Below, piece by piece: positions 23,450 to 31,924 of a stretch of DNA of 64,000 nt. The notes under the pieces are model-generated. The model did no database searches. It was given only the letters and a program-made list of their open reading frames with translations, and had not been told where the DNA came from. Made by a program: the position numbers and the translations under genes. How positions within the stretch are numbered: position 1 is the stretch's first letter; every line of letters begins with the position of its first letter. This DNA is from Gammaproteobacteria bacterium (GTDB lineage: Bacteria > Pseudomonadota > Gammaproteobacteria > Steroidobacterales > Steroidobacteraceae): assembly GCA_019247195.1 (NCBI GenBank), contig JAFAPI010000073.1, positions 1-64,000 on the forward strand, in the 5' to 3' direction.

Positions 23450-24118
23450 ATGCCGATCTGCCGGCGCACGCTGCTGCTCGCGTTCCTCGCGCTGCCGCTG
23501 CCGGGCTGCCTCAGCAGCTACGGGCCCGAGGCGCCCGCCGCGGTCAGTCTGGCCGGCACCTGGAAGTTGGACCGGGCGGCCAGCGACGATCCGGAGCGAC
23601 TCCTCGAGCGCATGCGCGCGCAGGCGCGCAAGATCATCGAGCGGCAGCGGGCGGCGTACGCGCTGCCCCGTGCGGGCGGCGCCGAGGCGCCGCCGCCGGG
23701 ACCGATGGAGAGCGAGGCGGCCTCCGGGCGCGATCCGCTGCGACGCTCGCCGATGGCACACATCATCCAGGAAGCGGTCGCGCGCGGGGACTACCTCACC
23801 ATCCGCCAGTCCGCCGACAGCTTCGTCCTCGACTACGGCACCACGGTGCGCCGCTTCACCCCCGGCGCCCGCAGCGTCGTTTCCGCCGAGGGCGGGGTGG
23901 GCGACCAGAGCTCGGGCTGGAAGGGGCGCGAGTACGTGATCACCGTGCGCGCCCAGGTCGGGCCCACGGTCACCGAGACCTACGCGCTGACGAGCGACCA
24001 CCGCCATCTCATCGAGAGGCTCTCGATCGGCAGCGCCGAGTTGCCCGCGGTGACCCTGATGCGCCAGTACGCGCCGAGCAGCGAGACTTTGCCCCGTGCG
24101 CCGCCCACCACCGACTGA
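23450..24118 (+). CDS. Hypothetical lipoprotein
   Basis: A 222-residue protein with a lipoprotein signal (LALPLPGC, lipidated cysteine near residue 20). The mature part begins with AVSLAGTWKLDRAASDDPERLLERM, resembling lipocalin-like 'stress' proteins that open with GTWxLDxxxS; it has a helical middle with REGRAxxRxxxxAxx-like charged text, and ends in a beta-rich domain (YLTIRQSADSFVLDYGTTVRRFTPG, EYVITVRAQVGPTVTETYAL). No precise family is recognised. It overlaps the start of the gumN-like gene by 23 bases, so the two are probably co-transcribed. Confidence 0.75.
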   Translation: MPICRRTLLLAFLALPLPGCLSSYGPEAPAAVSLAGTWKLDRAASDDPERLLERMRAQARKIIERQRAAYALPRAGGAEAPPPGPMESEAASGRDPLRRSPMAHIIQEAVARGDYLTIRQSADSFVLDYGTTVRRFTPGARSVVSAEGGVGDQSSGWKGREYVITVRAQVGPTVTETYALTSDHRHLIERLSIGSAELPAVTLMRQYAPSSETLPRAPPTTD

Positions 24119-25091
24119 GCCGTTGCGGCGTGTCAGCGGTCCGGCGCTCCTCACCCTCCTTATTCTCGGCAGCGGCGGCGCCACCGCGCAGGACGTACCG
24201 GCGCCGGCCCTGCAGGAGATCGTGGTCGAGGGGCAGCACGAAGGGCCGCGGCTGTGGCGCGTGCAGCGCGGCGATCACACGCTGTGGGTGCTCGGCACCA
24301 TCGCGCCGCTTCCCAAGCGCATGGTGTGGCAGCCGGACACAGTGCGGGAGGTGCTGCGCAACACGCAGGAGGTGGTGCCGGCGTGGCCCGCCTATGGCAT
24401 CGGTGCCAATCCCTTCACCGCGCTGCGCGTGTACATCGAGTGGCGGCGGCTGCAGAAGCCCCCCGACAGCCTGCCGCTGCGCGCGACGCTGCCGGCAGCG
24501 CTCTATGCGCGGGTCGAGGCGCTCAAGGCGCGCTACGACGCCCGCGACGGCAAACTCGAGCAGATGCGTCCCATGCTCGCGGCCCGGCAACTGATGACGC
24601 GGGTGTTCGACGCCGCCGGTCTGGCGCTGCACAACGAAGTCCAGCAGAGCGTGCTGCAGCTGGCGCGCGCACAGGGAGTGCGCGTGCACCAGGACAAGCT
24701 GCGCATCGATGATCCGGTCGACGTCCTGAAGGACGTCAGCCACACGCCGCTCGATCGCGAGGTGGCCTGCCTCGAGTCCATCGTCACGCTGCTCGAGACC
24801 GACGTTCCCACGATGCAGCAGCGCGCACGCGCCTGGGCGCTCGGGGACGTGGCGACGCTGCGCGCCCTGCCGCACACCGATGAGCGCACCGCGTGCATCG
24901 CCGCCGTGTCCACCTCCGAGCGTGTCCGCAGCCTCATCGCGCGCGCCCAGGATGACTGGCTGATTGCAGTCGAGGACAGCCTGCGGCGCAACCGCGGCAC
25001 CCTCGCCGTGCAGTCGATGGACCGCCTGCTCGGCCCACAGGGCGCGCTGGCGCAGCTGCGCGCGCGTGGCTATACGGTCGAGGGACCTTAG
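24096..25091 (+). CDS. TraB/GumN family exported protein
   Basis: A 331-residue TraB/GumN protein with a signal sequence (VSGPALLTLLILGSGGATA). Visible blocks: LWRVQRGDHTLWVLGTIAPLPKRMVWQPDTVREVLRN near residues 52-90, where bacterial members carry GTxHxxP, and a helical middle. Some family members are putative peptidases related to the Tiki fold; the exact histidine of the GxH motif is replaced by alanine here (GTIAPLP), so catalysis is doubtful. The start is a GTG within the end of the lipoprotein gene; overlap and the signal peptide support it. The stop is shared with the convergent rhomboid gene (TTAG). Confidence 0.82.
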   Translation: MRRPPPTEPLRRVSGPALLTLLILGSGGATAQDVPAPALQEIVVEGQHEGPRLWRVQRGDHTLWVLGTIAPLPKRMVWQPDTVREVLRNTQEVVPAWPAYGIGANPFTALRVYIEWRRLQKPPDSLPLRATLPAALYARVEALKARYDARDGKLEQMRPMLAARQLMTRVFDAAGLALHNEVQQSVLQLARAQGVRVHQDKLRIDDPVDVLKDVSHTPLDREVACLESIVTLLETDVPTMQQRARAWALGDVATLRALPHTDERTACIAAVSTSERVRSLIARAQDDWLIAVEDSLRRNRGTLAVQSMDRLLGPQGALAQLRARGYTVEGP

Positions 25092-25969
25092 CTCGCGAGC
25101 GCCCGCGCCCACGCGAGCGCCAGCGCCGCGAGCGCGAGGGCGCCGTACAGCCACTGCGGCACCCGCTGCAGGATGCGCTGCGCAGCCGGGACGGACACGC
25201 CGATCCCCAGCAGCACTCCGACCGAGAACCCGGCGAGGTGCGCGGTGACATCCGTCCCCTCCCCCGCCGTGCCGGTCCAGCCGAGCAGCACCACGCCCGC
25301 GACGAGCGGCCCCCAGCGTCGGGCCCAGCGCTGCGGGAAGCGCAGCCGCTCGCGCCATGAGTAAGCGGCCATCGCTCCCAGGGCGGTGAAGACCGCGGTC
25401 GAGGCGCCCACGGCCCGGTGCTCGGGGCCCGCGGCGAGGGCCTCGAGCAGATTGGCGAGCCCGGCGCCGCCGACCGTGAGGCACCAGGCGAGGCCGACCC
25501 CCATCTGCCGCGCGGCCAGGTAGCCGAACCAGACGCCGGCGAGCAGATTGGCGGCGAGGTGCGGCCCGTCGAGATGCAGGGTGAGTGCCGTGAGCGAGCG
25601 CCAGTATTCCCCGGCCTGCACGCGCGCCGCATCGAGCTCCCCCACATCGAAGGCATCCAGGCGTACCGCGCCGTGGGAGAGCGCGGCCGCCACCCCGAGC
25701 AGCACCACCGCGTAGAGGACGCAGCCGACCCAGGCGTACGGATAGACGGGCGGCGGCGGCGGCGGGGGCGGCGCCGGGCGGTTCTCCTGCTCGTAGTGCT
25801 GCAGATGACGCTGCGCCGCCGCGGCATCACCCGGCGCCACCTGCAGGACAAACAGGCCAGCCGTGGCGCTGACCGATGCGGGCACCCCTACGGCCGTCAG
25901 CACCAGCAGCCGCTCCTCGCAGGCCCTGCGCCGGGGCGCGCCGTAGACCGTCACGAGCTCCTCAGCCAT
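25088..25969 (-). CDS. Rhomboid family intramembrane serine protease
   Basis: A 293-residue membrane protease. An N-terminal cytoplasmic domain (residues 1-65) is followed by a proline run and the rhomboid core from about residue 78. The catalytic serine is in VGASTAVFTALG (family GxSG; a threonine replaces the second glycine) near residue 190 and the histidine in VTAHLAGFSVG near 245. The HLDGPHLAANLLAGVWFG stretch is the rhomboid HxxxN block. The ATG at 25969 adjoins the YdcF-like gene stop. Rhomboids cleave transmembrane helices; the substrate is unknown. Confidence 0.9.
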   Translation of the reverse strand: MAEELVTVYGAPRRRACEERLLVLTAVGVPASVSATAGLFVLQVAPGDAAAAQRHLQHYEQENRPAPPPPPPPPVYPYAWVGCVLYAVVLLGVAAALSHGAVRLDAFDVGELDAARVQAGEYWRSLTALTLHLDGPHLAANLLAGVWFGYLAARQMGVGLAWCLTVGGAGLANLLEALAAGPEHRAVGASTAVFTALGAMAAYSWRERLRFPQRWARRWGPLVAGVVLLGWTGTAGEGTDVTAHLAGFSVGVLLGIGVSVPAAQRILQRVPQWLYGALALAALALAWARALAS

Positions 25970-26751
25970 CAGGGCTCGGGGCGCTGGCGGCGCAGGTGCA
26001 GCGCCGCGAGCGTGCGGCGCGCGACATCGCCCAGCAGCTCGTAGAGCGCCTCGCTCGAGCGGTCCAGTGCGCCGCTCGTGGGCAGGAAGCGCAGCCCGTA
26101 ACGCGGCGCGGCCCAGATGCCCACGGGCGCGGGCCAGACCGTGAATCCCGCGCTGCGGAACTCGGCGGCGGCGCGGTGCACGTGGCTGGCGGAGGTCACG
26201 AGGACGAGGCGCGTCACCCCCTGCGGCTGCAGCAGCCGCGCGCAGTAGCGGGCATTGTCGAAGGTGTCGCGGGAATCACCCTCCGCCCAGCGCACTTCGA
26301 GGCCGAAGTCGCGGCGCAGAGTCGCGCGCATCGCCTCCACCTCCTCGGTCGTGCCGCTTACCGCGAGCGGCAGGTGGGTGCGACGCGCGACGTAGGCGCC
26401 GTAGGCGACGCGCTCGAGCAGCTGCGCGCCAGCCACGGCCTCGAAGCCATATTCGGGGGCGTGGCGCCGCTCGCTGCCGCCACCGAGGATGACGATCGCC
26501 TGCGCGGCGCCGGCGCCGCGCACATCCAGGGGCGGCTGGCGGGCCACCGCCCGCCACAACTGGTCGGCGATCAGCGGGGTGGCGAGCAGCCACAACGAGG
26601 CGAGGCCCGCGAGCAGCAGGGCGAAGCCGCTGCGGCGCGCGCGGCCGCGGGCGAGGAGCACGAGACCGGCCGCGGCGATGAGCAGCGGCCCCGCCGGCGG
26701 CAGCACGAGCGTGCGCAGCACCCCCTTCGCTGCCAGCCAGATACTGCTCAT
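25969..26751 (-). CDS. YdcF/ElyC family (DUF218) protein
   Basis: A 260-residue DUF218 protein with one or two N-terminal membrane spans (LAAKGVLRTLVLPPAGPLLIAAAGLVLL, GFALLLAGLASLWLLAT). The soluble domain has AIVILGGGSERRHAP near residue 95, AVSGTTEEVEAM, EGDSRDTFDNARY and LVLVTSASHVHRA, all hallmarks of DUF218. ElyC in E. coli affects cell-envelope polysaccharide. The ATG at 26751 overlaps the MATE stop (ATGA) and it abuts the rhomboid gene, giving the order MATE-YdcF-rhomboid. The role here is not known. Confidence 0.9.
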   Translation of the reverse strand: MSSIWLAAKGVLRTLVLPPAGPLLIAAAGLVLLARGRARRSGFALLLAGLASLWLLATPLIADQLWRAVARQPPLDVRGAGAAQAIVILGGGSERRHAPEYGFEAVAGAQLLERVAYGAYVARRTHLPLAVSGTTEEVEAMRATLRRDFGLEVRWAEGDSRDTFDNARYCARLLQPQGVTRLVLVTSASHVHRAAAEFRSAGFTVWPAPVGIWAAPRYGLRFLPTSGALDRSSEALYELLGDVARRTLAALHLRRQRPEP

Positions 26752-28199
26752 AGGTGCGGGCGCTGCCAGGCGCCCGAGTGCCAGCGCAGAAAGAGCGTGC
26801 TGCCGAGCACGATCACGTAGATCAGCACCGCTACCCAGCCGCCGAAGGCCCCCCAGCCGAACTGCGGCAGAAAATGCACCCAGCCTGCGCCGGGGGCAAA
26901 GGTGAAGGCGTGCGCGAGTGGCACGAACAGCAGCAGGGACATCGGCAGCACCAGCGCCGCCGGCACGCGCACGTCGCCCGCGCCGCGCAACGACATGCTG
27001 CTGCCCATGTTGAGGCCGTCGAAGAACTGGTAGGCGGCCGCGAGCCACAGCAGCTGCACCCCGATCGCTACCGCGGCCGCGCCCTGCGCGTCATGGGCGC
27101 CCGCGAAGAAGGGCAGCACCCATGGGCCGCCGAGCGCGATCAGGAACCCGAGGCCGAACATGTAGAGCGCGCACAGCAGGATGATGCGGTTGCCCACCCG
27201 CATCGCCCAGGCGGGCGCACCGGCCCCGATCGACTGACCGACGAGCGTCGTGCCCGCCGAAGCGATGCCGAACCCGGGCATGTAGGCGAGCGAGGTGAGG
27301 ATGACGACCATCTGCGTCGCGGCGCCGCCGGCGGTGCCGAGGCGCGTCTGCATCATCTGGAAGATGGCGAAGCCCAGCAGGTCCGCGGCGGTCACCAGCC
27401 CCATCGGCAGGCCGAAGCGTACCTGGGCCAGCAGTCGGCGCGGGTGCAGGTGCCAGGTGAGGTGCGTGCGGTAGCGGGCGCGGTAGTGCGGGCGCATGAA
27501 CCAGGCCAGCCCGCACAACAGGCCGAGGGCCTGGGCGGCGTTGGTCGCCCAGGCCGAGCCGGCGATGCCCCAGCCGAGGTGGAAGATGAACAGCTGATTC
27601 AGCAGCGCGTTGGTCACGGTGGTGCAGATGCTGATCCACAGCGTGACGCGCGGCCGGCCGATGCCGTTGAAGAAGCCGAGCAGCGCCCATACCGCCGCTC
27701 CGACGCAGGCGCCGGCCACGCGCGGCAGCCAGAACGCACTCGCCAGGGTCTCGATCTGCGACTCGAAGCCGAAAGGAGCGAGGATCAGGTGCCGGGCGGA
27801 GCCGACCAGCACGAACAGCGGCGCGGTAACCAGCATGGCCCACAGTGCGGTCCAGACCGCCTGCGCGGCTCGGGCGTAGCGGCGCGCGCCGAAGGCCTGG
27901 GCGACCAGCGTCTGCACCGCCGTGCCGGCACCGCCGAGCACCAGCACGACCACCAGCACCAGCCACTGCACCGCGCCCACCGCGGCGAGTGCCTCGGTGG
28001 AAATGCGGCCCATGAACCACATGTCGGTGAGATTGAGGACGATCTGCACCGCACTGTTGGCCATGAGCGGCAGCGCCAGCGCCCAGATCGCCCGCTGGTC
28101 CACGTGCGCCCCGCCCGCGGGGTCGCGCCGTTGCGCCGGCAGCGGCGCAGCGCCGCCGGGCGGGCGGAAACCGCTCGCTGACGTGAGGGGGGCGTCCAT
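26748..28199 (-). CDS. MATE family multidrug/efflux transporter
   Basis: A 483-residue protein with twelve predicted hydrophobic spans and family blocks such as LALPLMANSAVQIVLNLTDMWFMGRI near residue 45, LVAQAFGARRYARA, and GWGIAGSAWAT. MATE transporters export cationic drugs and metabolites in exchange for Na+ or H+. The N-terminal 33 residues before the first span are proline-rich and variable. It is the first gene of a minus-strand run with ydcF-like and rhomboid genes and is divergent from the ParB-like gene, 58 bases away. Confidence 0.92.
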   Translation of the reverse strand: MDAPLTSASGFRPPGGAAPLPAQRRDPAGGAHVDQRAIWALALPLMANSAVQIVLNLTDMWFMGRISTEALAAVGAVQWLVLVVVLVLGGAGTAVQTLVAQAFGARRYARAAQAVWTALWAMLVTAPLFVLVGSARHLILAPFGFESQIETLASAFWLPRVAGACVGAAVWALLGFFNGIGRPRVTLWISICTTVTNALLNQLFIFHLGWGIAGSAWATNAAQALGLLCGLAWFMRPHYRARYRTHLTWHLHPRRLLAQVRFGLPMGLVTAADLLGFAIFQMMQTRLGTAGGAATQMVVILTSLAYMPGFGIASAGTTLVGQSIGAGAPAWAMRVGNRIILLCALYMFGLGFLIALGGPWVLPFFAGAHDAQGAAAVAIGVQLLWLAAAYQFFDGLNMGSSMSLRGAGDVRVPAALVLPMSLLLFVPLAHAFTFAPGAGWVHFLPQFGWGAFGGWVAVLIYVIVLGSTLFLRWHSGAWQRPHL

Positions 28200-28257
28200 G
28201 GCAACATCCTGGGCAATCCGTCATTTTCGCACACTCATTCCGCAGGGAGATTGCGCC

Positions 28258-29256
28258 ATGGCTGCCCGCGCGCGTCGTGCCCCCACCGCATCCGGCCGCA
28301 CGCGCGGCCGACTGGCACCGCAACGCGAGCGGCGCGGCCTCGAGGCCGCGGAGGTCGCGGTGGCACTGGAGGATCCGGCCATCGAGACGCTCGCCGCGCT
28401 GGTCCGCGCAGGCGGCGGTGCCGCCATCGGCGCCTACCGTGAGCCGCTCGGCGGCCGCGTGCTGTTGCTCGCCAGCCTGCCGCTCGCCGCCGTGCAGCCG
28501 ACCCCGTTCCAGCGCGACCTGTCCCCCACCCATGCCAAGCGGCTCGCGCAGGCGATCGAGGACACCGCCTCGTTCCTCGATCCGCTGATCGTGGTACGCG
28601 GGGCCGACGGCAAGCTGTGGACGCCCAACGGCCGCCACCGCCTGGCGGCGGCCAAGGTGCTGGGGCTGAAGCAGATCACCGTGCTGATCTCGCCCGATGA
28701 GCTCCTCGCCTATCGCATCCTCGCCCTCAACACCGAGAAGGCGCACAACCTGAAGGATCGCAGCCTGGAGGTCATCCGCATGGCGCGCGCACTCGCGAAG
28801 GCGCGCGGCAAGGAGGCCGAGTCCGCCTTCCGCGCCGAGTTCGAGGCCCCCGAGCTGCTCACCCTCGGGCTGGTCTACGAGCGCGCCCCCCGCTTCGCCG
28901 GCGGGGCCTACAGCCCCTTCCTCAAGAAGGTCGACCGCTTTGCCGAGCGGGCGCTTACGGTCAGCCTGCGGCAGCGCGCGGACTACGCGGCGCGCCTGCT
29001 CGAGATCGATGCGCGCGTCAAGAGCCTGATCAGTCAGCTGCAAGCGCGCGGGTTCAAATCTCCGTACCTGCGCAACTACGTCGTGGCGCGCATCAACCCG
29101 GTGCGGTTCCACAAGGCGAAGAAGGGCGACACCACCCCGCCGATGCCGCTCGCCCAGGCACTGACGCGCATGGCTGCCGCGGCCCGCAAGTTCAATCTCG
29201 GCTCGGTGTCGAACTCGGACCTCGCCTGGGTGGCGGTCGGCGCCGCCGCGGACTGA
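28258..29256 (+). CDS. Orphan ParB/Sulfiredoxin-fold nuclease-domain protein
   Basis: A 332-residue protein with a ParB N-terminal (ParB/Srx) fold. VQPTPFQRDLSPTHAKRLAQAI near residue 80 corresponds to the ParB Pro-Pro-Gln-Arg type motif, and TPNGRHRLAAAKVLG near 122 to the nucleotide-binding GERRxRA motif. A basic N-terminus precedes it, and the C-terminal half (AYRILALNTEKAHNLKDRSLEVIRMARALAKARGK) is helical. No parA and no parS site are near, so it is not a chromosome-partition ParB. Related standalone ParB-like proteins have been assigned diverse enzyme or DNA-binding roles. The ATG at 28258 follows GGGAGATTGCGCC. Confidence 0.8.
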   Translation: MAARARRAPTASGRTRGRLAPQRERRGLEAAEVAVALEDPAIETLAALVRAGGGAAIGAYREPLGGRVLLLASLPLAAVQPTPFQRDLSPTHAKRLAQAIEDTASFLDPLIVVRGADGKLWTPNGRHRLAAAKVLGLKQITVLISPDELLAYRILALNTEKAHNLKDRSLEVIRMARALAKARGKEAESAFRAEFEAPELLTLGLVYERAPRFAGGAYSPFLKKVDRFAERALTVSLRQRADYAARLLEIDARVKSLISQLQARGFKSPYLRNYVVARINPVRFHKAKKGDTTPPMPLAQALTRMAAAARKFNLGSVSNSDLAWVAVGAAAD

Positions 29257-29260
29257 GCCT

Positions 29261-31213
29261 TCAGGGAGTCTCGGGCAAGGGTCGCACCCAGCCATCGTCG
29301 CCGTAGCTGAGACCGTAACCCAGGGGAAAGAGCGGCACCTCACCGGTCGCGGCATCCGGCGGCCGTGGGCTTGCCGGCCAGGCAAAGGGCAGGCGTCCGC
29401 GCAGGTCGTAGTGCACCGTGTTGTCCGGCTTGCGGAAGAGTACGTCCGCCAGCGCGCCGCCCTCAGGCCCGGGCAGCCAGGCGGCGATGAAGCTGTCCGC
29501 GGCGTTGAGCTCGGCGTTCACCCACAACGGCCGCCCGGAGAGGAACACCGCCACCACCGGGATGTCGAGCGCGTGCAGCCGCCGCAGCAGTGCGAGGTCG
29601 TGCTTGTCAGCCGGGCTGTACTCGAGCGTTGCCACGTCACCCGCGAACTCAGCGTATGGATTCTCGCCGAAGACGACGATGGCGACGTCGGGGCGCACGG
29701 CGAACTCCCCGCTCGGACTGAGCTGCACGCGTCCGCCGGCGGCAGCCACGCAGCGCGCGATGCCGGCGTAGATCGTCTCGGCGTGCGGAAAATCCTGGTT
29801 CGGCTCGGTGCCCTGCCAGTCGATCGTCCAGCCACCGCTCTGCTTGGCGATGCTGTCGGCGCCGTCCCCGGCGACGAGGACCGACTGGTGCGGCTTCAGC
29901 GGCAGCAGTCGGTTGCGGTTCTTGAGCAGGACGAGTGACTCGCGCACCGCGCGCCGGGCCACCGCACGGTGCGCCGCCGCGCCGAGCAGACGGTAACGGC
30001 CCGCGAAGGGCCGCCGGGACGGTGCGCCCTCGCTGTCGAGGTGCGCGCGCAGCTTCACCCGCAGCACGCGGCGCACCGCGTCCTCGAGGCGCGCGGGGTC
30101 GATCTCGCCGCGGGTCACCTCCGCCTGGGTGTTGGCGAGGAGCTCACGCCAGCCATCGGGAGCCATGAGCACGTCGAGTCCGGCGTTGTACGCCGCGGGA
30201 CAACTGACCGCCGAACACCCCGGCAGCTGGGCATGGCCGTTCCAGTCCCCGAGCACCAGCCCCTGAAAGCCAAAGCGCCCCTTGAGCACCTCGGTGAGGA
30301 GGGTGTAATTGCCGTGCATCTTCTGGCCCTGCCAGCTCGAGTAGGAGGCCATGACGGTCTGCGCGCCGGCGGCGAGCGCCGCCTGGTAGCCGACGGAATC
30401 GAGCGCGAGCAGTTGCGCCTCGCTGGAGAGGTTGTCGCCCTGGTCCTTGCCCCCGGTGCCGCCGTCGCCCAGGAAGTGCTTGGGGGTGGCCAGCACGTGG
30501 GCGGCGTCCAGGTACTGCGGCGTGCCCGGCCTGCCCTGCAGTCCCTCGACCATGGCGCGCGCGTAGGCGCGCACCAGCGCCGGATCCTCCGAATAGCTCT
30601 CGTAGGTGCGGCCCCAGCACGCATCGCGCGCCACTGCCACCGTGGGTGAGAAGGCCCAGTCGAGCCCGGTAACCCGCACCTCGAGCGCGGTGATCTCGCC
30701 GATGCGGCGGATAAGCTCAGGGTCGTGCGCGGCACCCAGGCCGATGTTGTGGGGGAAGACCGTGGCGCCGGGGATATTGTTGTGGCCATGCACGGCATCG
30801 GTGCCCCAAAGGGCCGGAAGCCGCAGCTCGCCGGAAGCCTCCAGCGAGGCCGCGTAGAACCGGTCCGCCAGCGCCAGCCACTCACTCGGTGCAGCCAGTT
30901 TGTCGTCATGGGGCGATGAGTTGCCACCGTTGAGAATGGATCCGAGCGGATACCGGCGCAGCTCCTCCGGAGTGATGCTGCCGATGTCCGCCTGCACCAG
31001 CTGCCCGACCTTCTGCTCCGGCGTCATGCGCTCGAGCAGAGCGCTGATGCGCGCCTCGAGCGCCGCATCGGGTGCCGGTACGGGGGCGAGCCGCGGCCAG
31101 TGGCGCGGATCCAGGGTGGGCACCGGCTCCGCGGCACGTGCCCATGCCAGGGCGGCTGTCAGGCAGACAAGGCCGGCGCAATACGCGACCGCACGGACCG
31201 GTCTCCTGTTCAT
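29261..31213 (-). CDS. Glycoside hydrolase family 3 beta-glucosidase-like protein
   Basis: A 650-residue exported GH3 enzyme. A signal peptide (MNRRPVRAVAYCAGLVCLTAALAWARA) is followed by the (beta/alpha)8 domain: TPEQKVGQLVQADIG, PALWGTDAVHGHNNIPGATVFPHNIGLGA, KHFLGDGGTGGKDQGDN; the nucleophile Asp323 in GLVLGDWNGHA; then the (alpha/beta)6 sandwich with RESLVLLKNRNRLLPL and GRPLWVNAELNAADSFIAAWLPGPEGGALADVLF. It most resembles bacterial exo-1,3/1,4-beta-glucosidases. I chose ATG 31213 because a signal peptide begins there. It is divergent from the ECF sigma factor by 33 bases. Confidence 0.93.
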   Translation of the reverse strand: MNRRPVRAVAYCAGLVCLTAALAWARAAEPVPTLDPRHWPRLAPVPAPDAALEARISALLERMTPEQKVGQLVQADIGSITPEELRRYPLGSILNGGNSSPHDDKLAAPSEWLALADRFYAASLEASGELRLPALWGTDAVHGHNNIPGATVFPHNIGLGAAHDPELIRRIGEITALEVRVTGLDWAFSPTVAVARDACWGRTYESYSEDPALVRAYARAMVEGLQGRPGTPQYLDAAHVLATPKHFLGDGGTGGKDQGDNLSSEAQLLALDSVGYQAALAAGAQTVMASYSSWQGQKMHGNYTLLTEVLKGRFGFQGLVLGDWNGHAQLPGCSAVSCPAAYNAGLDVLMAPDGWRELLANTQAEVTRGEIDPARLEDAVRRVLRVKLRAHLDSEGAPSRRPFAGRYRLLGAAAHRAVARRAVRESLVLLKNRNRLLPLKPHQSVLVAGDGADSIAKQSGGWTIDWQGTEPNQDFPHAETIYAGIARCVAAAGGRVQLSPSGEFAVRPDVAIVVFGENPYAEFAGDVATLEYSPADKHDLALLRRLHALDIPVVAVFLSGRPLWVNAELNAADSFIAAWLPGPEGGALADVLFRKPDNTVHYDLRGRLPFAWPASPRPPDAATGEVPLFPLGYGLSYGDDGWVRPLPETP

Positions 31214-31246
31214 GGTGGCTAGGATACACACCAGAGGTCGTTGCAC

Positions 31247-31924
31247 ATGCTGGATCCGGTAACGCTCACCCGCTCGCCCGAAGTCCCCCCGCTGTGCCGC
31301 TCGGCTGCGGCCGGCGCCGAACAACTGCCGGACCTGCTGCTCATCGAGCGCTCGCGCGCGCTGGATGAGCAGGCCATCGAGGCGCTCGTGCGCCGCTACG
31401 GCCGCCGCCTGTTCCGCGTCGCCCGCAGCGTCCTCGGCGAGGACCTGCAGGCCGAGGCGGTCGTACAGGAAGTCTTCCGGGGTGCATTTGCAGACCTCAA
31501 CCGCTACGAGCCGACGGGCAAGTTCGCCGCCTGGCTGACCCAGCTGACGTATCTGCAGGCACGCGCGCTGCGCGCCCTGCCCCGTAGCCACGGGGGGACC
31601 CTCGCCACGGCCGAAAACGAGGAAGCTCTCGAGCGGCGCGAGCTGGAAGCCGCGCTGGCAGGCCTGCCGGAGGTCTTCCGCACCGTCTTCACGCTGCGCG
31701 TCATCGAGGGGATCAGCGGCATCGAGACCGCTGCCTCACTCGGCGTGCACGAGACGACCGTGCGCACGCGGCTGTACCGTGCGCACCGGCGCCTCAATAC
31801 GGAGCTGGTGCGGCGCATCCGCCAGCTGCAGCCGCCCCTGCACGACCTGCCCGCGGCACGCCTCGAGCTGCTCGTCGCGCAGGTACTGAGGCAGCTCGGC
31901 GCGCCGGCGCTACTCGCCCGCTGA
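31247..31924 (+). CDS. ECF-type RNA polymerase sigma factor
   Basis: A 225-residue sigma-70-type factor of the ECF class. Region 2 is visible as DEQAIEALVRRYGRRLFRVARSVLGEDLQAEAVVQEVFRGAFADL (residues 39-85) and region 4 as AALAGLPEVFRTVFTLRVIEGISGIETAASLGVHETTVRTRLYRAHRRL (residues 140-188), with a C-terminal tail of about 35 residues. The ATG at 31247 follows CCAGAGG. No anti-sigma gene flanks it; the neighbours are a divergent GH3 gene and a convergent SDR, with which it overlaps by 15 bases at the 3' end. The target promoters are unknown. Confidence 0.88.
   Translation: MLDPVTLTRSPEVPPLCRSAAAGAEQLPDLLLIERSRALDEQAIEALVRRYGRRLFRVARSVLGEDLQAEAVVQEVFRGAFADLNRYEPTGKFAAWLTQLTYLQARALRALPRSHGGTLATAENEEALERRELEAALAGLPEVFRTVFTLRVIEGISGIETAASLGVHETTVRTRLYRAHRRLNTELVRRIRQLQPPLHDLPAARLELLVAQVLRQLGAPALLAR

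Noticed and set aside
29050-29066. GGTTCAAATC, a tRNA T-loop look-alike.
   Set aside because: It lies inside the ParB-like reading frame and no cloverleaf can be built around it.
27091-29385. Minus-strand open frame of 764 codons spanning the MATE gene and the ParB-like gene.
   Set aside because: It is an off-frame shadow of the MATE gene on one side and antisense to the ParB-like gene on the other.
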